Shown piece after piece: positions 38,030 to 46,855 of a stretch of DNA of 64,000 bases. The position numbers were made by a program, and so were the translations under genes. Every line of letters starts with the position of its first letter. Position 1 is the stretch's first letter. The DNA is from Flavobacterium sp. 245 (lineage in GTDB: Bacteria > Bacteroidota > Bacteroidia > Flavobacteriales > Flavobacteriaceae): the NCBI RefSeq assembly GCF_004362055.1, contig NZ_SNXB01000001.1, forward strand, positions 434,001-498,000. Reading direction: 5' to 3'. The notes under the pieces are model-generated. The model was given only the letters and a program-made list of their open reading frames with translations. It ran no database searches and was not told the DNA's origin.

Positions 38030-39184
38030 TTATTTAAGAACTGGATTATGCGTAGTATTAGTTTTTGCTGCTTTAAAACTTGCAATTAATTTATTCGCTT
38101 TTTCAATTATTGCTTTTCCGTCACTTTTGTCATAATCATTCTCGATTAATTTTTCAGATTCAACAATAGCTTTTTCTGGCTGATCTAACATTAAGTAAAT
38201 AACCGCTAAATTATAATAAGCAGAATATCTCATTTTTCGAGATGGTTTATTTTCCTCAGCATATTTTGTTTTCAATGAATCAAAATATTCGATAAGAGGT
38301 TGCATATTAGATTTCAAGTCATCTATTGGCTCATCAGCTTTCATAGTTGAAAATAAAGCTTTTACAGCCTGAATTGCTTCAATTTGCGTTTTTCCTTCAT
38401 CACTTTTAGCATCCAAAATCCAAAGAATTTCATTGTCGCTTTTAGCTCTATAACCATAAGTTGAATTAACACTTGAATTGAAAGTACTCATTGATTTATC
38501 AGCAAAACTTCTCAACATTTGATCACGAATAGCACCTTTATTGATATAAAAATCTTTTAATGCAGCTGATGAATTATCATATTCTTGAGATTTATACTCC
38601 AATTCTCCATTAAAGCTTAAATTAAAACCTTCTGTTGCTGCCGCAACTACTGATGCTGAAGTTGTATCTTTTTTGATTACGGCATTTTTCAAAAACCTGT
38701 TTGTAGTTGCTGGTGCTTCTGCTGGTTTTGCCTGCTCAACTGGCTTTGCAACTACAGCTACTGGAGTAACTGGTCCTTTTACCTTAGCATAACCTCTAGT
38801 TGCATATTTTGCTGAAACAAAATGGTAATCTTTTCTGCTGATCACCTTACCATCTTTATCTCTTTTCTCGTCAGTTCTTATTCCTGGAGTAGCGCCTTTT
38901 TCAACAAAATCTTCTAGATTAAGTTCAATTTGTACTGTACCGCCACTCTCTACTTTTTTCCAGCCAGCGATATGAATTTGATCATTAAGAGTAGCCGGAT
39001 CCACGTAAGATTGTATCGCCCCTCCACATTTTACTGTTGAAGAATAAGTTCTTTTTTCATAAGGAACACCTTCTTTCGGAAGGATTTGATAATTCACGTT
39101 AAAATAAAAACGATCCAAATCTACTTTTTGTGCTTTTACACCAAAAAAAGACATGAACAAAACGAATAGTATTGCTTTTTTCAT
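38030..39184 (-). CDS. Secreted protein of unknown function with TPR-like C-terminus
   Basis: A 384-residue protein with a signal peptide (KKAILFVLFMSFFGVKAQ). The N-terminal region (about 20-135) is beta-rich; a proline/alanine/lysine linker follows at about 138-165 (VTPVAVVAKPVEQAKPAEAP). The C-terminal third is helical, with RYSAYYNLAVIYLMLDQPEK matching the downstream gene product. First gene of a two-gene operon. No family recognised; the shared helix motif suggests related scaffolding roles. Confidence 0.7.
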   Translation of the reverse strand: MKKAILFVLFMSFFGVKAQKVDLDRFYFNVNYQILPKEGVPYEKRTYSSTVKCGGAIQSYVDPATLNDQIHIAGWKKVESGGTVQIELNLEDFVEKGATPGIRTDEKRDKDGKVISRKDYHFVSAKYATRGYAKVKGPVTPVAVVAKPVEQAKPAEAPATTNRFLKNAVIKKDTTSASVVAAATEGFNLSFNGELEYKSQEYDNSSAALKDFYINKGAIRDQMLRSFADKSMSTFNSSVNSTYGYRAKSDNEILWILDAKSDEGKTQIEAIQAVKALFSTMKADEPIDDLKSNMQPLIEYFDSLKTKYAEENKPSRKMRYSAYYNLAVIYLMLDQPEKAIVESEKLIENDYDKSDGKAIIEKANKLIASFKAAKTNTTHNPVLK

Positions 39185-39417
39185 AGGTTAAGTATTAATA
39201 AATTTTGAGCCACAAACCTATCCATTATTTTACTAAAAAACAACTTTATGAGACTATCAACTGAAGAATTTTGTGTTAAATTTCACACACTGCAAAACTT
39301 TAACATACTGCATAGTATAAAAAAATTTTTGTTAATTTTTAACAACTTGATAAGTGCTAAAAAACCTACTTTGCGGTTTTAATGATGCAGATTTTTCTTA
39401 TTTAACAATTAAAAGAA

Positions 39418-39450
39418 ATTCCTGCTCTTTTATTGAAAAAAAGCAGGAAT
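39418..39450 (-). terminator. Terminator after the MBL hydrolase gene
   Basis: Stem ATTCCTGCT (39418-39426) with AGCAGGAAT (39442-39450); on the minus strand a TTTCTTTT tail follows. It lies between the hydrolase stop and the two-gene secreted-protein operon. Confidence 0.75.
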
Positions 39451-39471
39451 CTAAATTTTATAAAAAAAGAG

Positions 39472-40329
39472 CTAAAGAATATCTTCGCAGGTAAATACCT
39501 CTTTCAAACGAACACCTTTTTCAGTATGCTCAACAGTTATAATTTGATTATGAGCATCATGTTCTAAAAATAAATAATAATTCTGATCGGCTGCAACGTT
39601 CAGTAATTTTGCTTTTTCGGGCATTGTCAATAACGGACGCGTGTCATAACCCATTACATATGGAAGCGGAATATGCCCAGCTGTCGCCAATAAATCAGCG
39701 CAAAAGACAATTGTTTTGTCTTTATATTTAATATGCGGAATCATTTGTTTTTCGGTATGGCCGTCAACGTAAAAAATATCAAAACCTAATTCATTCGAAA
39801 AACCAAAACCGCTTTCGGGTCTTTCAACAAAATTCAATTGACCGCTTTCCTGCATCGGCAATATATTTTCTGCCAAAAAAGAAGCTTTTTCACGAAGATT
39901 GGGTTTTGTTGCCCATTCCCAATGATTTTCATTCGTCCAGAATTTTGCATTTTTAAAAGCTGGTTCATAACCCGTTTTATCCGAATTCCACTGCACACTT
40001 CCTCCACAATGATCAAAATGCAGGTGCGTCATAAAAACATCTGTTACATCATCTCGGTGAAAACCATATTTTGCCAGCGATTTATCAATAGAATGTGAAC
40101 CCCAAAGTGAATAATAACCAAAAAATTTCTCTGATTGCTTGTCACCCATTCCCGTATCAATCAAAATAAGGCGGTTTCCATCTTCAATCAGCAGACAGCG
40201 GGCCGCAATATCAATTAAATTATTCGCATCGGCAGGATTGGTTTTGTTCCAGATTGTTTTAGGAACAACGCCAAACATAGCGCCTCCGTCTAACTTAAAA
40301 TTTCCAGATTCTATTGGGTAAAGTTTCAT
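39472..40329 (-). CDS. Metallo-beta-lactamase-fold hydrolase
   Basis: A 285-residue cytoplasmic enzyme without signal peptide. The metal-binding HLHFDH motif (THLHFDHCGGS), a DTGMG segment, VDGHTEKQ and CADLLATAGH provide the full ligand set of the MBL fold, closest to the AttM/lactonase-like branch of zinc hydrolases. It could open lactones or cleave thioesters; the substrate is not determinable here. Single gene with its own terminator. Confidence 0.85.
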   Translation of the reverse strand: MKLYPIESGNFKLDGGAMFGVVPKTIWNKTNPADANNLIDIAARCLLIEDGNRLILIDTGMGDKQSEKFFGYYSLWGSHSIDKSLAKYGFHRDDVTDVFMTHLHFDHCGGSVQWNSDKTGYEPAFKNAKFWTNENHWEWATKPNLREKASFLAENILPMQESGQLNFVERPESGFGFSNELGFDIFYVDGHTEKQMIPHIKYKDKTIVFCADLLATAGHIPLPYVMGYDTRPLLTMPEKAKLLNVAADQNYYLFLEHDAHNQIITVEHTEKGVRLKEVFTCEDIL

Positions 40330-40411
40330 AAAAAATAATTTCTAGTAGCAAACAAAGCTAGCAATTCCTGCTGCTTTAAACTAAAAATTCCTTCTAAAAC
40401 TTTTACAAAAG

Positions 40412-41332
40412 CTATTCTAAAGTAATTGACGAACTGCCCATTATTTCTTGTTTGTCGAAGAAATTGACAAAATAAGTTCCTTTTTTAAACTTGGCCAGCT
40501 CATTATTTAAAACACCATAAACATTAGCCATTTTTCCTTGGTAATCTACACCAACTAAAAAACTGTAAACTAAAGCCTTATCATTGCCAAATTCTATTAA
40601 TTTATTCTCCCCTAAAACCGTGTTTTTTTGATCTAAAACCTGAACGTAATATACTCTTTTTCCTGTTTTTGCAACAGAATTTCCGTTAACAGAAAAGCTA
40701 ATTTTGAGCTTGTCAGTGTTTTTTGCTTTGGTAGTTTCCTGTTCTTTTCCAGAACTTTTTTCGTTGAGAGCGGTGACTTTAAAATTTCCTAAAGAAAGTT
40801 TTGAAGCATCTTTTAATGTAGATTCCAATTTTTTCTGTTTCGAAATTAAAGTATCATTTTCAGCCTTTTGCTTATACATGACAACATTCTGGCTTTCAAT
40901 TTCGTTTAACAGATTTTTATTCTGAGATTTTAATTTTTTGATCTCAGCAATTTTTGTATCCAGCGTTATTTTCAAATCTGAAAGCTGTTTACGATAAATT
41001 TTAATTTGTTCGTTCGATGGATTTTTAGAAGCTTTTATAATTTCCATCAAATTCTCAATATTCTTTTTTTCAAATTCTAATTCTTGAGAAAGCGCAGTTT
41101 TTTCGAAAATAGCGACATCATAAGCTAATTTCAAATTATTTAACGAATCTAATATGTTTTCCTGATCAGTATACTCTGAGGCAGGACCAGTAATTTCTAA
41201 TCTGCTTGCCGATGGCTGTTCAATAATGTTATTTGGCTCGTTGCTGAAAATCAAATATGTAGCACCTATACCAAAAATAAAAATTACTGCAAAAAGTGCT
41301 TTTATCCAGCTATCTTTGTAATTTTTCTTCAT
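40412..41332 (-). CDS. Membrane-anchored coiled-coil protein, function unknown
   Basis: A 306-residue protein with one N-terminal membrane helix (about 12-30, ALFAVIFIFGIGATYLIF). A long coiled coil follows over about 60-185 (LSQELEFEKKNIENLMEIIK and later heptads), then a C-terminal beta domain (about 205-306) with GKRVYYVQVLDQKNTVLG and GTYFVNFFDKQ. It probably reaches into the periplasm from the inner membrane. I recognise no named family; a structural or motility-associated role is only a guess. Confidence 0.7.
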   Translation of the reverse strand: MKKNYKDSWIKALFAVIFIFGIGATYLIFSNEPNNIIEQPSASRLEITGPASEYTDQENILDSLNNLKLAYDVAIFEKTALSQELEFEKKNIENLMEIIKASKNPSNEQIKIYRKQLSDLKITLDTKIAEIKKLKSQNKNLLNEIESQNVVMYKQKAENDTLISKQKKLESTLKDASKLSLGNFKVTALNEKSSGKEQETTKAKNTDKLKISFSVNGNSVAKTGKRVYYVQVLDQKNTVLGENKLIEFGNDKALVYSFLVGVDYQGKMANVYGVLNNELAKFKKGTYFVNFFDKQEIMGSSSITLE

Positions 41333-41580
41333 AATTACTCATAATTTTCTGCAAAAATACCATAAATTTACAACTACAAACAGGTAAATATACGGGATTT
41401 TAACTCTTTTTTAAAACTCTTAGCATTTAATAACGAACAAATTAAGCTTTTGTAAGTTTCTTTTTATTTATCTACCAATCACGCCACTTCAAGAAGAATT
41501 TTAAAACATAAAATAACTTCTATCTATTTTAACATTTGTTATAATAATGTGAACCGTTATGGAAAAAGGTTTTTAAGTCG

Positions 41581-41588
41581 TATCTTTG
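41581..41588 (+). promoter_or_regulatory. -7 promoter box of the suf operon
   Basis: TATCTTTG matches TAnnTTTG and is 107 bases before the sufA ATG. The 363-bp divergent gap 41333-41695 holds no gene or obvious repeat; I see no recognisable iron-regulator site in it. Confidence 0.55.
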
Positions 41589-41695
41589 CAGACAATTTCA
41601 TTTGAACATTGAAACACAGCATTTTAAAAATGTAATAATTTGATTACGATTTTGATTGCGATTTAAAAATGAAAGAAAATTAAATACCATAAACA

Positions 41696-42025
41696 ATGAT
41701 AAAAGTTTCTGATACAGCCAAAAAGAAAATCATCGACTTGATGAGTGATGATGGTTTTGATGCCGCACATGACTACGTACGTGTAGGTGTGAAAAGTGGC
41801 GGATGCTCTGGTTTGTCGTATGATTTAAAATTTGACAAAACCAAAGGCGAAGACGATAAAATATTTGTAGACAACGACATAACAATTGCAGTTGAAAAAA
41901 AATCATTCCTTTATTTAGCCGGAACAATTCTAGAATTCTCTGGAGGATTAAACGGAAAAGGATTTGTATTCAATAATCCAAATGCAAGCAGAACTTGTGG
42001 TTGCGGAGAATCATTCTCTCTGTAG
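41696..42025 (+). CDS. sufA: Iron-sulfur assembly A-type carrier (HesB/IscA/SufA)
   Basis: A 109-residue A-type carrier that accepts clusters from the SufBCD scaffold and hands them to target enzymes. The three cluster-binding cysteines are present: C37 in KSGGCSGLSY, and C101/C103 in the terminal CGCGESF. Length and motif spacing are typical. It is the first gene of the suf locus, behind a TAnnTTTG promoter, and is separated from sufB by an 86-base gap holding an imperfect inverted repeat. Confidence 0.93.
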   Translation: MIKVSDTAKKKIIDLMSDDGFDAAHDYVRVGVKSGGCSGLSYDLKFDKTKGEDDKIFVDNDITIAVEKKSFLYLAGTILEFSGGLNGKGFVFNNPNASRTCGCGESFSL

Positions 42026-42098
42026 TCAAAAGCCGAAAGTCAGAAAGTCTTAAAGACTTCTGATTGACTTTCCAACTTTGGACTTTAAAACTTTAAGA
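42025..42098. repeat. Imperfect inverted repeat (AAAGTC type) between sufA and sufB
   Basis: AAAGTCAGAAAGTCTT (42036-42051) faces AAGACTTCTGATTGACTTT (42053-42071), followed by further GACTTT/ACTTT units to 42095. Built from the same AAAGTC word as the element after sufT. Confidence 0.65.
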
Positions 42099-42111
42099 CA
42101 ATAAAAAAATA

Positions 42112-43560
42112 ATGAGCAAATACACAGAAGACGATTTAAAAATCGAACTCGAAACTAAAGAATACGAATACGGATTTTATACTGATATAGAATCGGAGAC
42201 GTTTCCTATTGGCTTAAACGAAGATATCGTAAGAGCTATTTCTCTTAAAAAAGAAGAGCCAGAATGGATGACCGAATGGCGCATTGAAGCTTTTCGTGCC
42301 TGGAAAGAAATGATCGAGCCAGAATGGGCTAATGTTCGTTACGAAAAACCAGATTTCCAAGCCATTTCTTATTACTCAGCTCCAAAACAAGTAGATCCAA
42401 ACAAAACTTTGGATGATGTAGATCCTGAATTATTAGAGATGTACAAAAAACTTGGAATCTCTGTTGACGAACAAAAAATGATGAACAATGTCGCTATGGA
42501 TATTGTTGTCGATTCTGTTTCTGTTGCAACAACTTTCAAGAAAACATTGGGAGAAAAAGGAATTATTTTCTGCCCGATTTCTGAAGCTATCAAAGAGCAT
42601 CCAGAATTAGTAAAAAAATATTTAGGAACTGTTGTACCTCAAAAAGACAACTTCTACGCAGCATTAAACTCAGCAGTTTTCTCTGACGGAAGTTTCTGTT
42701 ATATTCCAAAAGGCGTTCGTTGCCCAATGGAACTTTCAACGTATTTCAGAATCAATCAGGCAGGAACAGGACAATTCGAAAGAACACTTGTTATTGCTGA
42801 TGCTGGAAGTTACGTTTCATACCTTGAAGGATGTACTGCACCAAGCCGTGACGAAAATCAATTGCACGCTGCGGTGGTTGAATTAATCGCTTTGGATGAT
42901 GCAGAAATTAAATATTCTACCGTTCAAAACTGGTTCCCAGGAAACAAAGAAGGAAAAGGTGGCGTTTACAACTTCGTAACCAAAAGAGGTTTATGCGAAA
43001 CAAACGCTAAAATTTCATGGACACAAGTTGAAACAGGTTCTGCTGTAACCTGGAAATATCCTTCTTGTGTATTAAAAGGAGACAATTCGGTGGGAGAATT
43101 TTATTCTATTGCCGTTACCAATAATTACCAACAGGCAGATACCGGAACTAAAATGATCCATTTAGGTAAGAACACTAAATCGACTATTATTTCTAAAGGT
43201 ATTTCTGCTGGTAAATCACAAAACAGTTACCGTGGATTAGTGCAAATTAGCCCAAGAGCTGAGAATGCAAGAAACTTTTCACAATGCGATTCTCTTTTAA
43301 TGGGTAACAATTGTGGAGCGCATACTTTCCCGTATATCGAAAGTAAAAATCCATCGGCTAAAATCGAGCACGAAGCAACTACAAGTAAAATTGGAGAAGA
43401 TCAGGTTTTTTATTGCAACCAAAGAGGTATACCGACAGAAAAAGCGATTGCCTTAATTGTAAACGGTTTCAGTAAAGATGTATTGAACAAATTACCAATG
43501 GAATTTGCTGTTGAAGCTCAAAAATTATTAGAGATTTCTTTAGAAGGATCTGTTGGATAA
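42112..43560 (+). CDS. sufB: Fe-S cluster scaffold protein SufB
   Basis: A 482-residue scaffold subunit of the SufBC2D complex, on which clusters are built from SufS/SufE-delivered sulfur. The conserved beta-helix core is present ([28 protein letters not shown], and the C-terminal [19 protein letters not shown] and RGIPTEKA motifs). The invariant cysteine in the [18 protein letters not shown] and preceding NFSQCDS match the functional residues of the family. Full length. It is followed after 7 bases by an FMN reductase gene rather than by sufC. Confidence 0.97.
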   Translation: MSKYTEDDLKIELETKEYEYGFYTDIESETFPIGLNEDIVRAISLKKEEPEWMTEWRIEAFRAWKEMIEPEWANVRYEKPDFQAISYYSAPKQVDPNKTLDDVDPELLEMYKKLGISVDEQKMMNNVAMDIVVDSVSVATTFKKTLGEKGIIFCPISEAIKEHPELVKKYLGTVVPQKDNFYAALNSAVFSDGSFCYIPKGVRCPMELSTYFRINQAGTGQFERTLVIADAGSYVSYLEGCTAPSRDENQLHAAVVELIALDDAEIKYSTVQNWFPGNKEGKGGVYNFVTKRGLCETNAKISWTQVETGSAVTWKYPSCVLKGDNSVGEFYSIAVTNNYQQADTGTKMIHLGKNTKSTIISKGISAGKSQNSYRGLVQISPRAENARNFSQCDSLLMGNNCGAHTFPYIESKNPSAKIEHEATTSKIGEDQVFYCNQRGIPTEKAIALIVNGFSKDVLNKLPMEFAVEAQKLLEISLEGSVG

Positions 43561-43567
43561 TTGAAAG

Positions 43568-44056
43568 ATGGAAAGCAAAAAAGTCATCATTTTAGGTTCT
43601 GCCAGAAAAAACGGAAACACAACAAAAATTGTCGATGAAATTGCAAAGGAATCGGGAATTGATGTGATTGACCTAAGTGATTATAATATTTCTCATTACG
43701 ATTACGAAAGCAAAAACAGAGAAGATGATTTTCTGCCTTTAATAAGAAGAATACTCGAAGAGTACGATACTTTAATTTTTGCAACGCCGATATATTGGTA
43801 TAATATGAGTGGAATTATGAAGGTTTTCTTTGATCGTTTTTCGGATTTAATCCGAATTGAAAAAGAAACCGGACGAAAGCTTAGAGGGAAGAAAATTGGT
43901 GTGATATCAAATTCACACGACAACGAAATTGAAGAGAGTTTTTACATTCCGTTCAAAAAAACAGCCGATTATTTAGGCATGGAATATTTAGGACACGCGC
44001 ATTTTAATGCCAACATCCTAAACCAAACAACAAAAATAGAATTGACATTTATATAA
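43568..44056 (+). CDS. NAD(P)H-dependent FMN reductase / flavodoxin-like protein
   Basis: A 162-residue flavodoxin-fold protein. The phosphate loop GSARKNGNTTKI (10-21), the isoalloxazine-contacting ATPIYWYNMSGIMK and FFDRFSD segments are typical of the FMN-dependent reductase family. It starts 7 bases after sufB and ends 13 bases before sufC, so it is surely co-transcribed with the suf genes. Providing electrons or reduced flavin for cluster assembly is a reasonable inference, but such a gene is not a standard suf component. Confidence 0.87.
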   Translation: MESKKVIILGSARKNGNTTKIVDEIAKESGIDVIDLSDYNISHYDYESKNREDDFLPLIRRILEEYDTLIFATPIYWYNMSGIMKVFFDRFSDLIRIEKETGRKLRGKKIGVISNSHDNEIEESFYIPFKKTADYLGMEYLGHAHFNANILNQTTKIELTFI

Positions 44057-44069
44057 AAATAAAAAAACA

Positions 44070-44816
44070 ATGTTATCAATAAAAAACCTTCACGCCGGAA
44101 TTGGTGATAAAGAAATCCTTAAAGGAATTAATATAGAAGTTAAAGCTGGCGAAGTACACGCTATCATGGGACCAAACGGTTCTGGAAAAAGTACACTTTC
44201 TGCAGTTATCGCAGGAAACGAAAACTACGAAGTTACTGATGGAGAAGTTTTCCTTGACGGAGAAGATCTTGCTGATCTTGCTCCAGAAGAAAGAGCGCAT
44301 AAAGGAGTTTTCCTTTCGTTTCAATATCCTGTAGAAATCCCTGGAGTTAGTGTAACTAACTTTATGAAAACTGCAATCAACGAAACTCGTAAAGCAAACG
44401 GACAAGAAGAAATGCCGGCTAACGAAATGCTAAAAGTAATTCGTGAGAAATCAGAATTATTAGAAATCGATCGTAAATTTTTATCTCGTTCTTTAAACGA
44501 AGGTTTTTCCGGAGGAGAGAAAAAAAGAAACGAGATTTTTCAAATGGCAATGTTAGAACCAAAATTAGCTATCCTTGACGAAACCGATTCTGGTCTTGAT
44601 ATCGATGCTTTAAGAATTGTGGCTAACGGAGTTAACAAATTAAAAAGCGAGAAAAACGCAATTATCGTAATCACACACTACCAACGTTTGTTAGATTATA
44701 TCGTTCCGGATTTCGTTCACGTTCTATACAACGGAAGAATCGTAAAATCAGGAGGAAAAGAATTGGCTTACGAATTGGAAGAAAAAGGATACGACTGGAT
44801 TAAAGCAGAGAATTAA
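44070..44816 (+). CDS. sufC: Fe-S assembly ATPase SufC
   Basis: A 248-residue ABC-type ATPase of the SufBC2D scaffold. Walker A GPNGSGKST (34-42), Q-loop in FLSFQYPVEIPG, signature FSGGEKKRNEI, Walker B LAILDETDSGLD and the switch histidine in VITHYQR are all intact. It drives the conformational change that exposes the cluster site of SufB/D. A repeat-bounded segment with a four-helix-bundle gene separates it from sufD. Confidence 0.97.
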   Translation: MLSIKNLHAGIGDKEILKGINIEVKAGEVHAIMGPNGSGKSTLSAVIAGNENYEVTDGEVFLDGEDLADLAPEERAHKGVFLSFQYPVEIPGVSVTNFMKTAINETRKANGQEEMPANEMLKVIREKSELLEIDRKFLSRSLNEGFSGGEKKRNEIFQMAMLEPKLAILDETDSGLDIDALRIVANGVNKLKSEKNAIIVITHYQRLLDYIVPDFVHVLYNGRIVKSGGKELAYELEEKGYDWIKAEN

Positions 44817-44823
44817 AATTTTT

Positions 44824-45377
44824 GTTTCAGGTTTCAAGTTTTTTTAGTTTCAAGTTAAACTACATTTTGTAAGTTTAAACTTAAAATTATAAAGGCGGAA
44901 ATTATGGCAACAATAACTCGATTTGAAGATTTAGAAATTTGGAAAGAAGCTCGACGATTAGCAAAAGAAATTCATCTTATTGCAGTTCAAACAGAGTTAA
45001 GATCAGATCTCAGATTTAAAAATCAAATAAAGGATTCTTCTCGTTCAGTAATGGATAATATCGCTGAAGGTTTTGAAAGAGATGGAAATTTAGAGTTTCG
45101 ACAATTTTTATCAATCGCAAAAGGTTCAGCCGGAGAAACAAGATCTCAGCTATATCGGGTTTTTGATTTTGAATATATTTCAGAACAAAAATTCGAAGTT
45201 TTAAAAACAGATTATGAAAATTTAAGCGGTAAAATAAAAAACTTTATCACTTATCTCAATAAAAAAGATTTCAAAGGAAATAAGTTTCAGTAAAAAACCT
45301 GAAACATTAAACCTGAAACAATACGGATTCAAAGGAATTAAGTCACAACGGGCAACCTGAAACTTGAAACCTGAAAC
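44824..45377. mobile_element. Repeat-flanked segment carrying the four-helix-bundle gene (possible cassette)
   Basis: An 18-bp sequence GTTTCAGGTTTCAAGTTT (44824-44841) recurs as an exact reverse complement at 45360-45377, bracketing a 554-bp segment whose only gene is the four-helix-bundle protein. Additional GAAAC-type units lie just inside both ends (TTTCAAGTT near 44848 and CCTGAAAC twice at 45298-45319). The segment interrupts sufC-sufD. That it moved as a unit is an inference; no transposase is encoded. Confidence 0.45.
44904..45293 (+). CDS. Four-helix-bundle protein (23S rRNA intervening-sequence / S23 family)
   Basis: A 129-residue protein with the complete family pattern: [19 protein letters not shown], then [20 protein letters not shown] and [20 protein letters not shown]. 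Homologues form pentameric or dimeric helix bundles. They were first met inside intervening sequences of 23S rRNA and are related to the Avd proteins of diversity-generating retroelements; the general function is unknown, with nucleic-acid binding suspected. It is not part of iron-sulfur assembly and looks like a guest in the suf operon. Confidence 0.92.
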   Translation: MATITRFEDLEIWKEARRLAKEIHLIAVQTELRSDLRFKNQIKDSSRSVMDNIAEGFERDGNLEFRQFLSIAKGSAGETRSQLYRVFDFEYISEQKFEVLKTDYENLSGKIKNFITYLNKKDFKGNKFQ

Positions 45378-45398
45378 ACCGAAGGAAACAAAAGAACA

Positions 45399-46715
45399 AT
45401 GGATTTAAAAGAAAAATTAGTATCGTCTTTTATGGCTTTTGAAGAGCGTGTCGATGTACATTCAGATTTGCATGACATTCGCACAAATGCCCTAAAAAAC
45501 TTCGAAAATAAAGGTTTCCCAACCAAAAAAGAAGAAGCTTGGAAATATACATCCTTAAACGCCATCCTAAAAAATGACTTTACGGTTTTTCCAAAGCAGG
45601 AAAATGCAATTGAATTTAACCACGTAAAAAAATACTTTTTACACGAAATCGACACTTATAAATTGGTGTTTATCGATGGGGTTTTCAGCTCGCATTTGTC
45701 TTCTACAACACATGACGGAATAGATGTTTGTTTGATGTCTTCGGCATTGACCAAACCAAAATATAAAATGGTAATCGATAAATACTTCAACCAAATTGCA
45801 AGTAAAGACGAAAGCTTGACTTCGTTGAATACTGCTTTTGCAAGCGAAGGAGCTTTTATCAATATTCCGCAAAAGAAAGTGGCTGACAAACCTATTGAGA
45901 TCATGTATTTCTCAACAGGAAATGAATCTGCCTTGTTAGTTCAACCACGAAATTTGATTATTGTTGGAGAAAATTCACATGTTCAAATTATCGAACGCCA
46001 CCAAAGCTTGAATGAAAATCCGGTTTTAACCAATTCGGTTACAGAGATTTTTGCTCAAAAACGTGCGATTGTAGATCACTACAAAATCCAAAACGACAAT
46101 CTTGAAGCGAATTTAATTGACAACACTTACGTTTCACAACAACAAGAAAGTCATGTTTACGTACATACCTTCTCGTTTGGAGGAAATCTGACTCGTAACA
46201 ATTTGAACTTTTATCATTTTGGAGAAAGATTGACAAGTACGTTAAACGGAATTACGATTATTGGCGAAAAACAACACGTTGATCATTATACTTTGGTAAA
46301 CCATGCAACGCCAAATTGCGAAAGTTTTCAGGATTATAAAGGAATTTTCTCTGATCGTTCGACTGGAGTTTTCAACGGAAAAGTTTTGGTAGAAAAAGAA
46401 GCTCAAAAAACAAATGCTTTCCAAAAAAGCAACAATATTTTATTGAGCGACAAAGCCACTATCAACGCAAAACCACAATTAGAAATTTTTGCAGATGACG
46501 TAAAATGTTCGCACGGTTGTACTGTTGGACAACTTGATGAAACAGCAATGTTCTACATGCAATCTCGTGGTATTCCTAAAAAAGAAGCTAAAGCTTTATT
46601 GATGTACGCATTCTCAAATGCCGTTATCGAAAGCATCAAAATACCGGAATTAAAACAAAGAATTACTAAAATCATTGCCATGAAATTGGGCGTGAATTTA
46701 GGATTTGATTTGTAG
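45399..46715 (+). CDS. sufD: Fe-S cluster assembly protein SufD
   Basis: A 438-residue partner of SufB and SufC. The N-terminal helical part includes FPTKKEEAWKYTSLNAIL, followed by the beta-helix and the C-terminal KCSHGCTVGQLDETAMFYMQ and SRGIPKKEAKALLMYAF motifs, including the conserved histidine and cysteines of the family. Full length. The preceding gap is filled with GAAAC-type repeats. A terminator follows, closing the first suf transcription unit. Confidence 0.96.
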   Translation: MDLKEKLVSSFMAFEERVDVHSDLHDIRTNALKNFENKGFPTKKEEAWKYTSLNAILKNDFTVFPKQENAIEFNHVKKYFLHEIDTYKLVFIDGVFSSHLSSTTHDGIDVCLMSSALTKPKYKMVIDKYFNQIASKDESLTSLNTAFASEGAFINIPQKKVADKPIEIMYFSTGNESALLVQPRNLIIVGENSHVQIIERHQSLNENPVLTNSVTEIFAQKRAIVDHYKIQNDNLEANLIDNTYVSQQQESHVYVHTFSFGGNLTRNNLNFYHFGERLTSTLNGITIIGEKQHVDHYTLVNHATPNCESFQDYKGIFSDRSTGVFNGKVLVEKEAQKTNAFQKSNNILLSDKATINAKPQLEIFADDVKCSHGCTVGQLDETAMFYMQSRGIPKKEAKALLMYAFSNAVIESIKIPELKQRITKIIAMKLGVNLGFDL

Positions 46716-46731
46716 AAAATTGATAAATACA

Positions 46732-46759
46732 AAAAAACCACTCAAAAGAGTGGTTTTTT
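46732..46759 (+). terminator. Terminator after sufD
   Basis: AAAAAACCACTC with GAGTGGTTTTTT around a 4-base AAAA loop; ends the sufA-sufD transcription unit. Confidence 0.85.
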
Positions 46760-46775
46760 TATTTTGTAAAAAGAG

Positions 46776-46825
46776 CTTCCCAGATTTTTGTCCTGTCTAT
46801 TAGACTTCCCAGAGTATTATCCTGC
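46776..46825. repeat. Short imperfect direct repeat
   Basis: CTTCCCAGATTTTTGTCCTG (46776-46795) recurs as CTTCCCAGAGTATTATCCTG (46805-46824), a 29-base period. It lies between the sufD terminator and the end of the minus-strand unknown gene. Confidence 0.6.
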
Positions 46826-46855
46826 TCTTTATACAAAGGTAATATTTTTATTCAT

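Noticed and set aside
39838..40098. Plus-strand reading frame of 86 codons opposite the MBL hydrolase gene
   Set aside because: It lies fully inside a well-supported gene, shows no family features and is composed of codons mirroring the real frame.
44824..45377. Diversity-generating retroelement, because the four-helix-bundle protein resembles Avd
   Set aside because: No reverse transcriptase gene and no template/variable repeat pair is visible anywhere near it.
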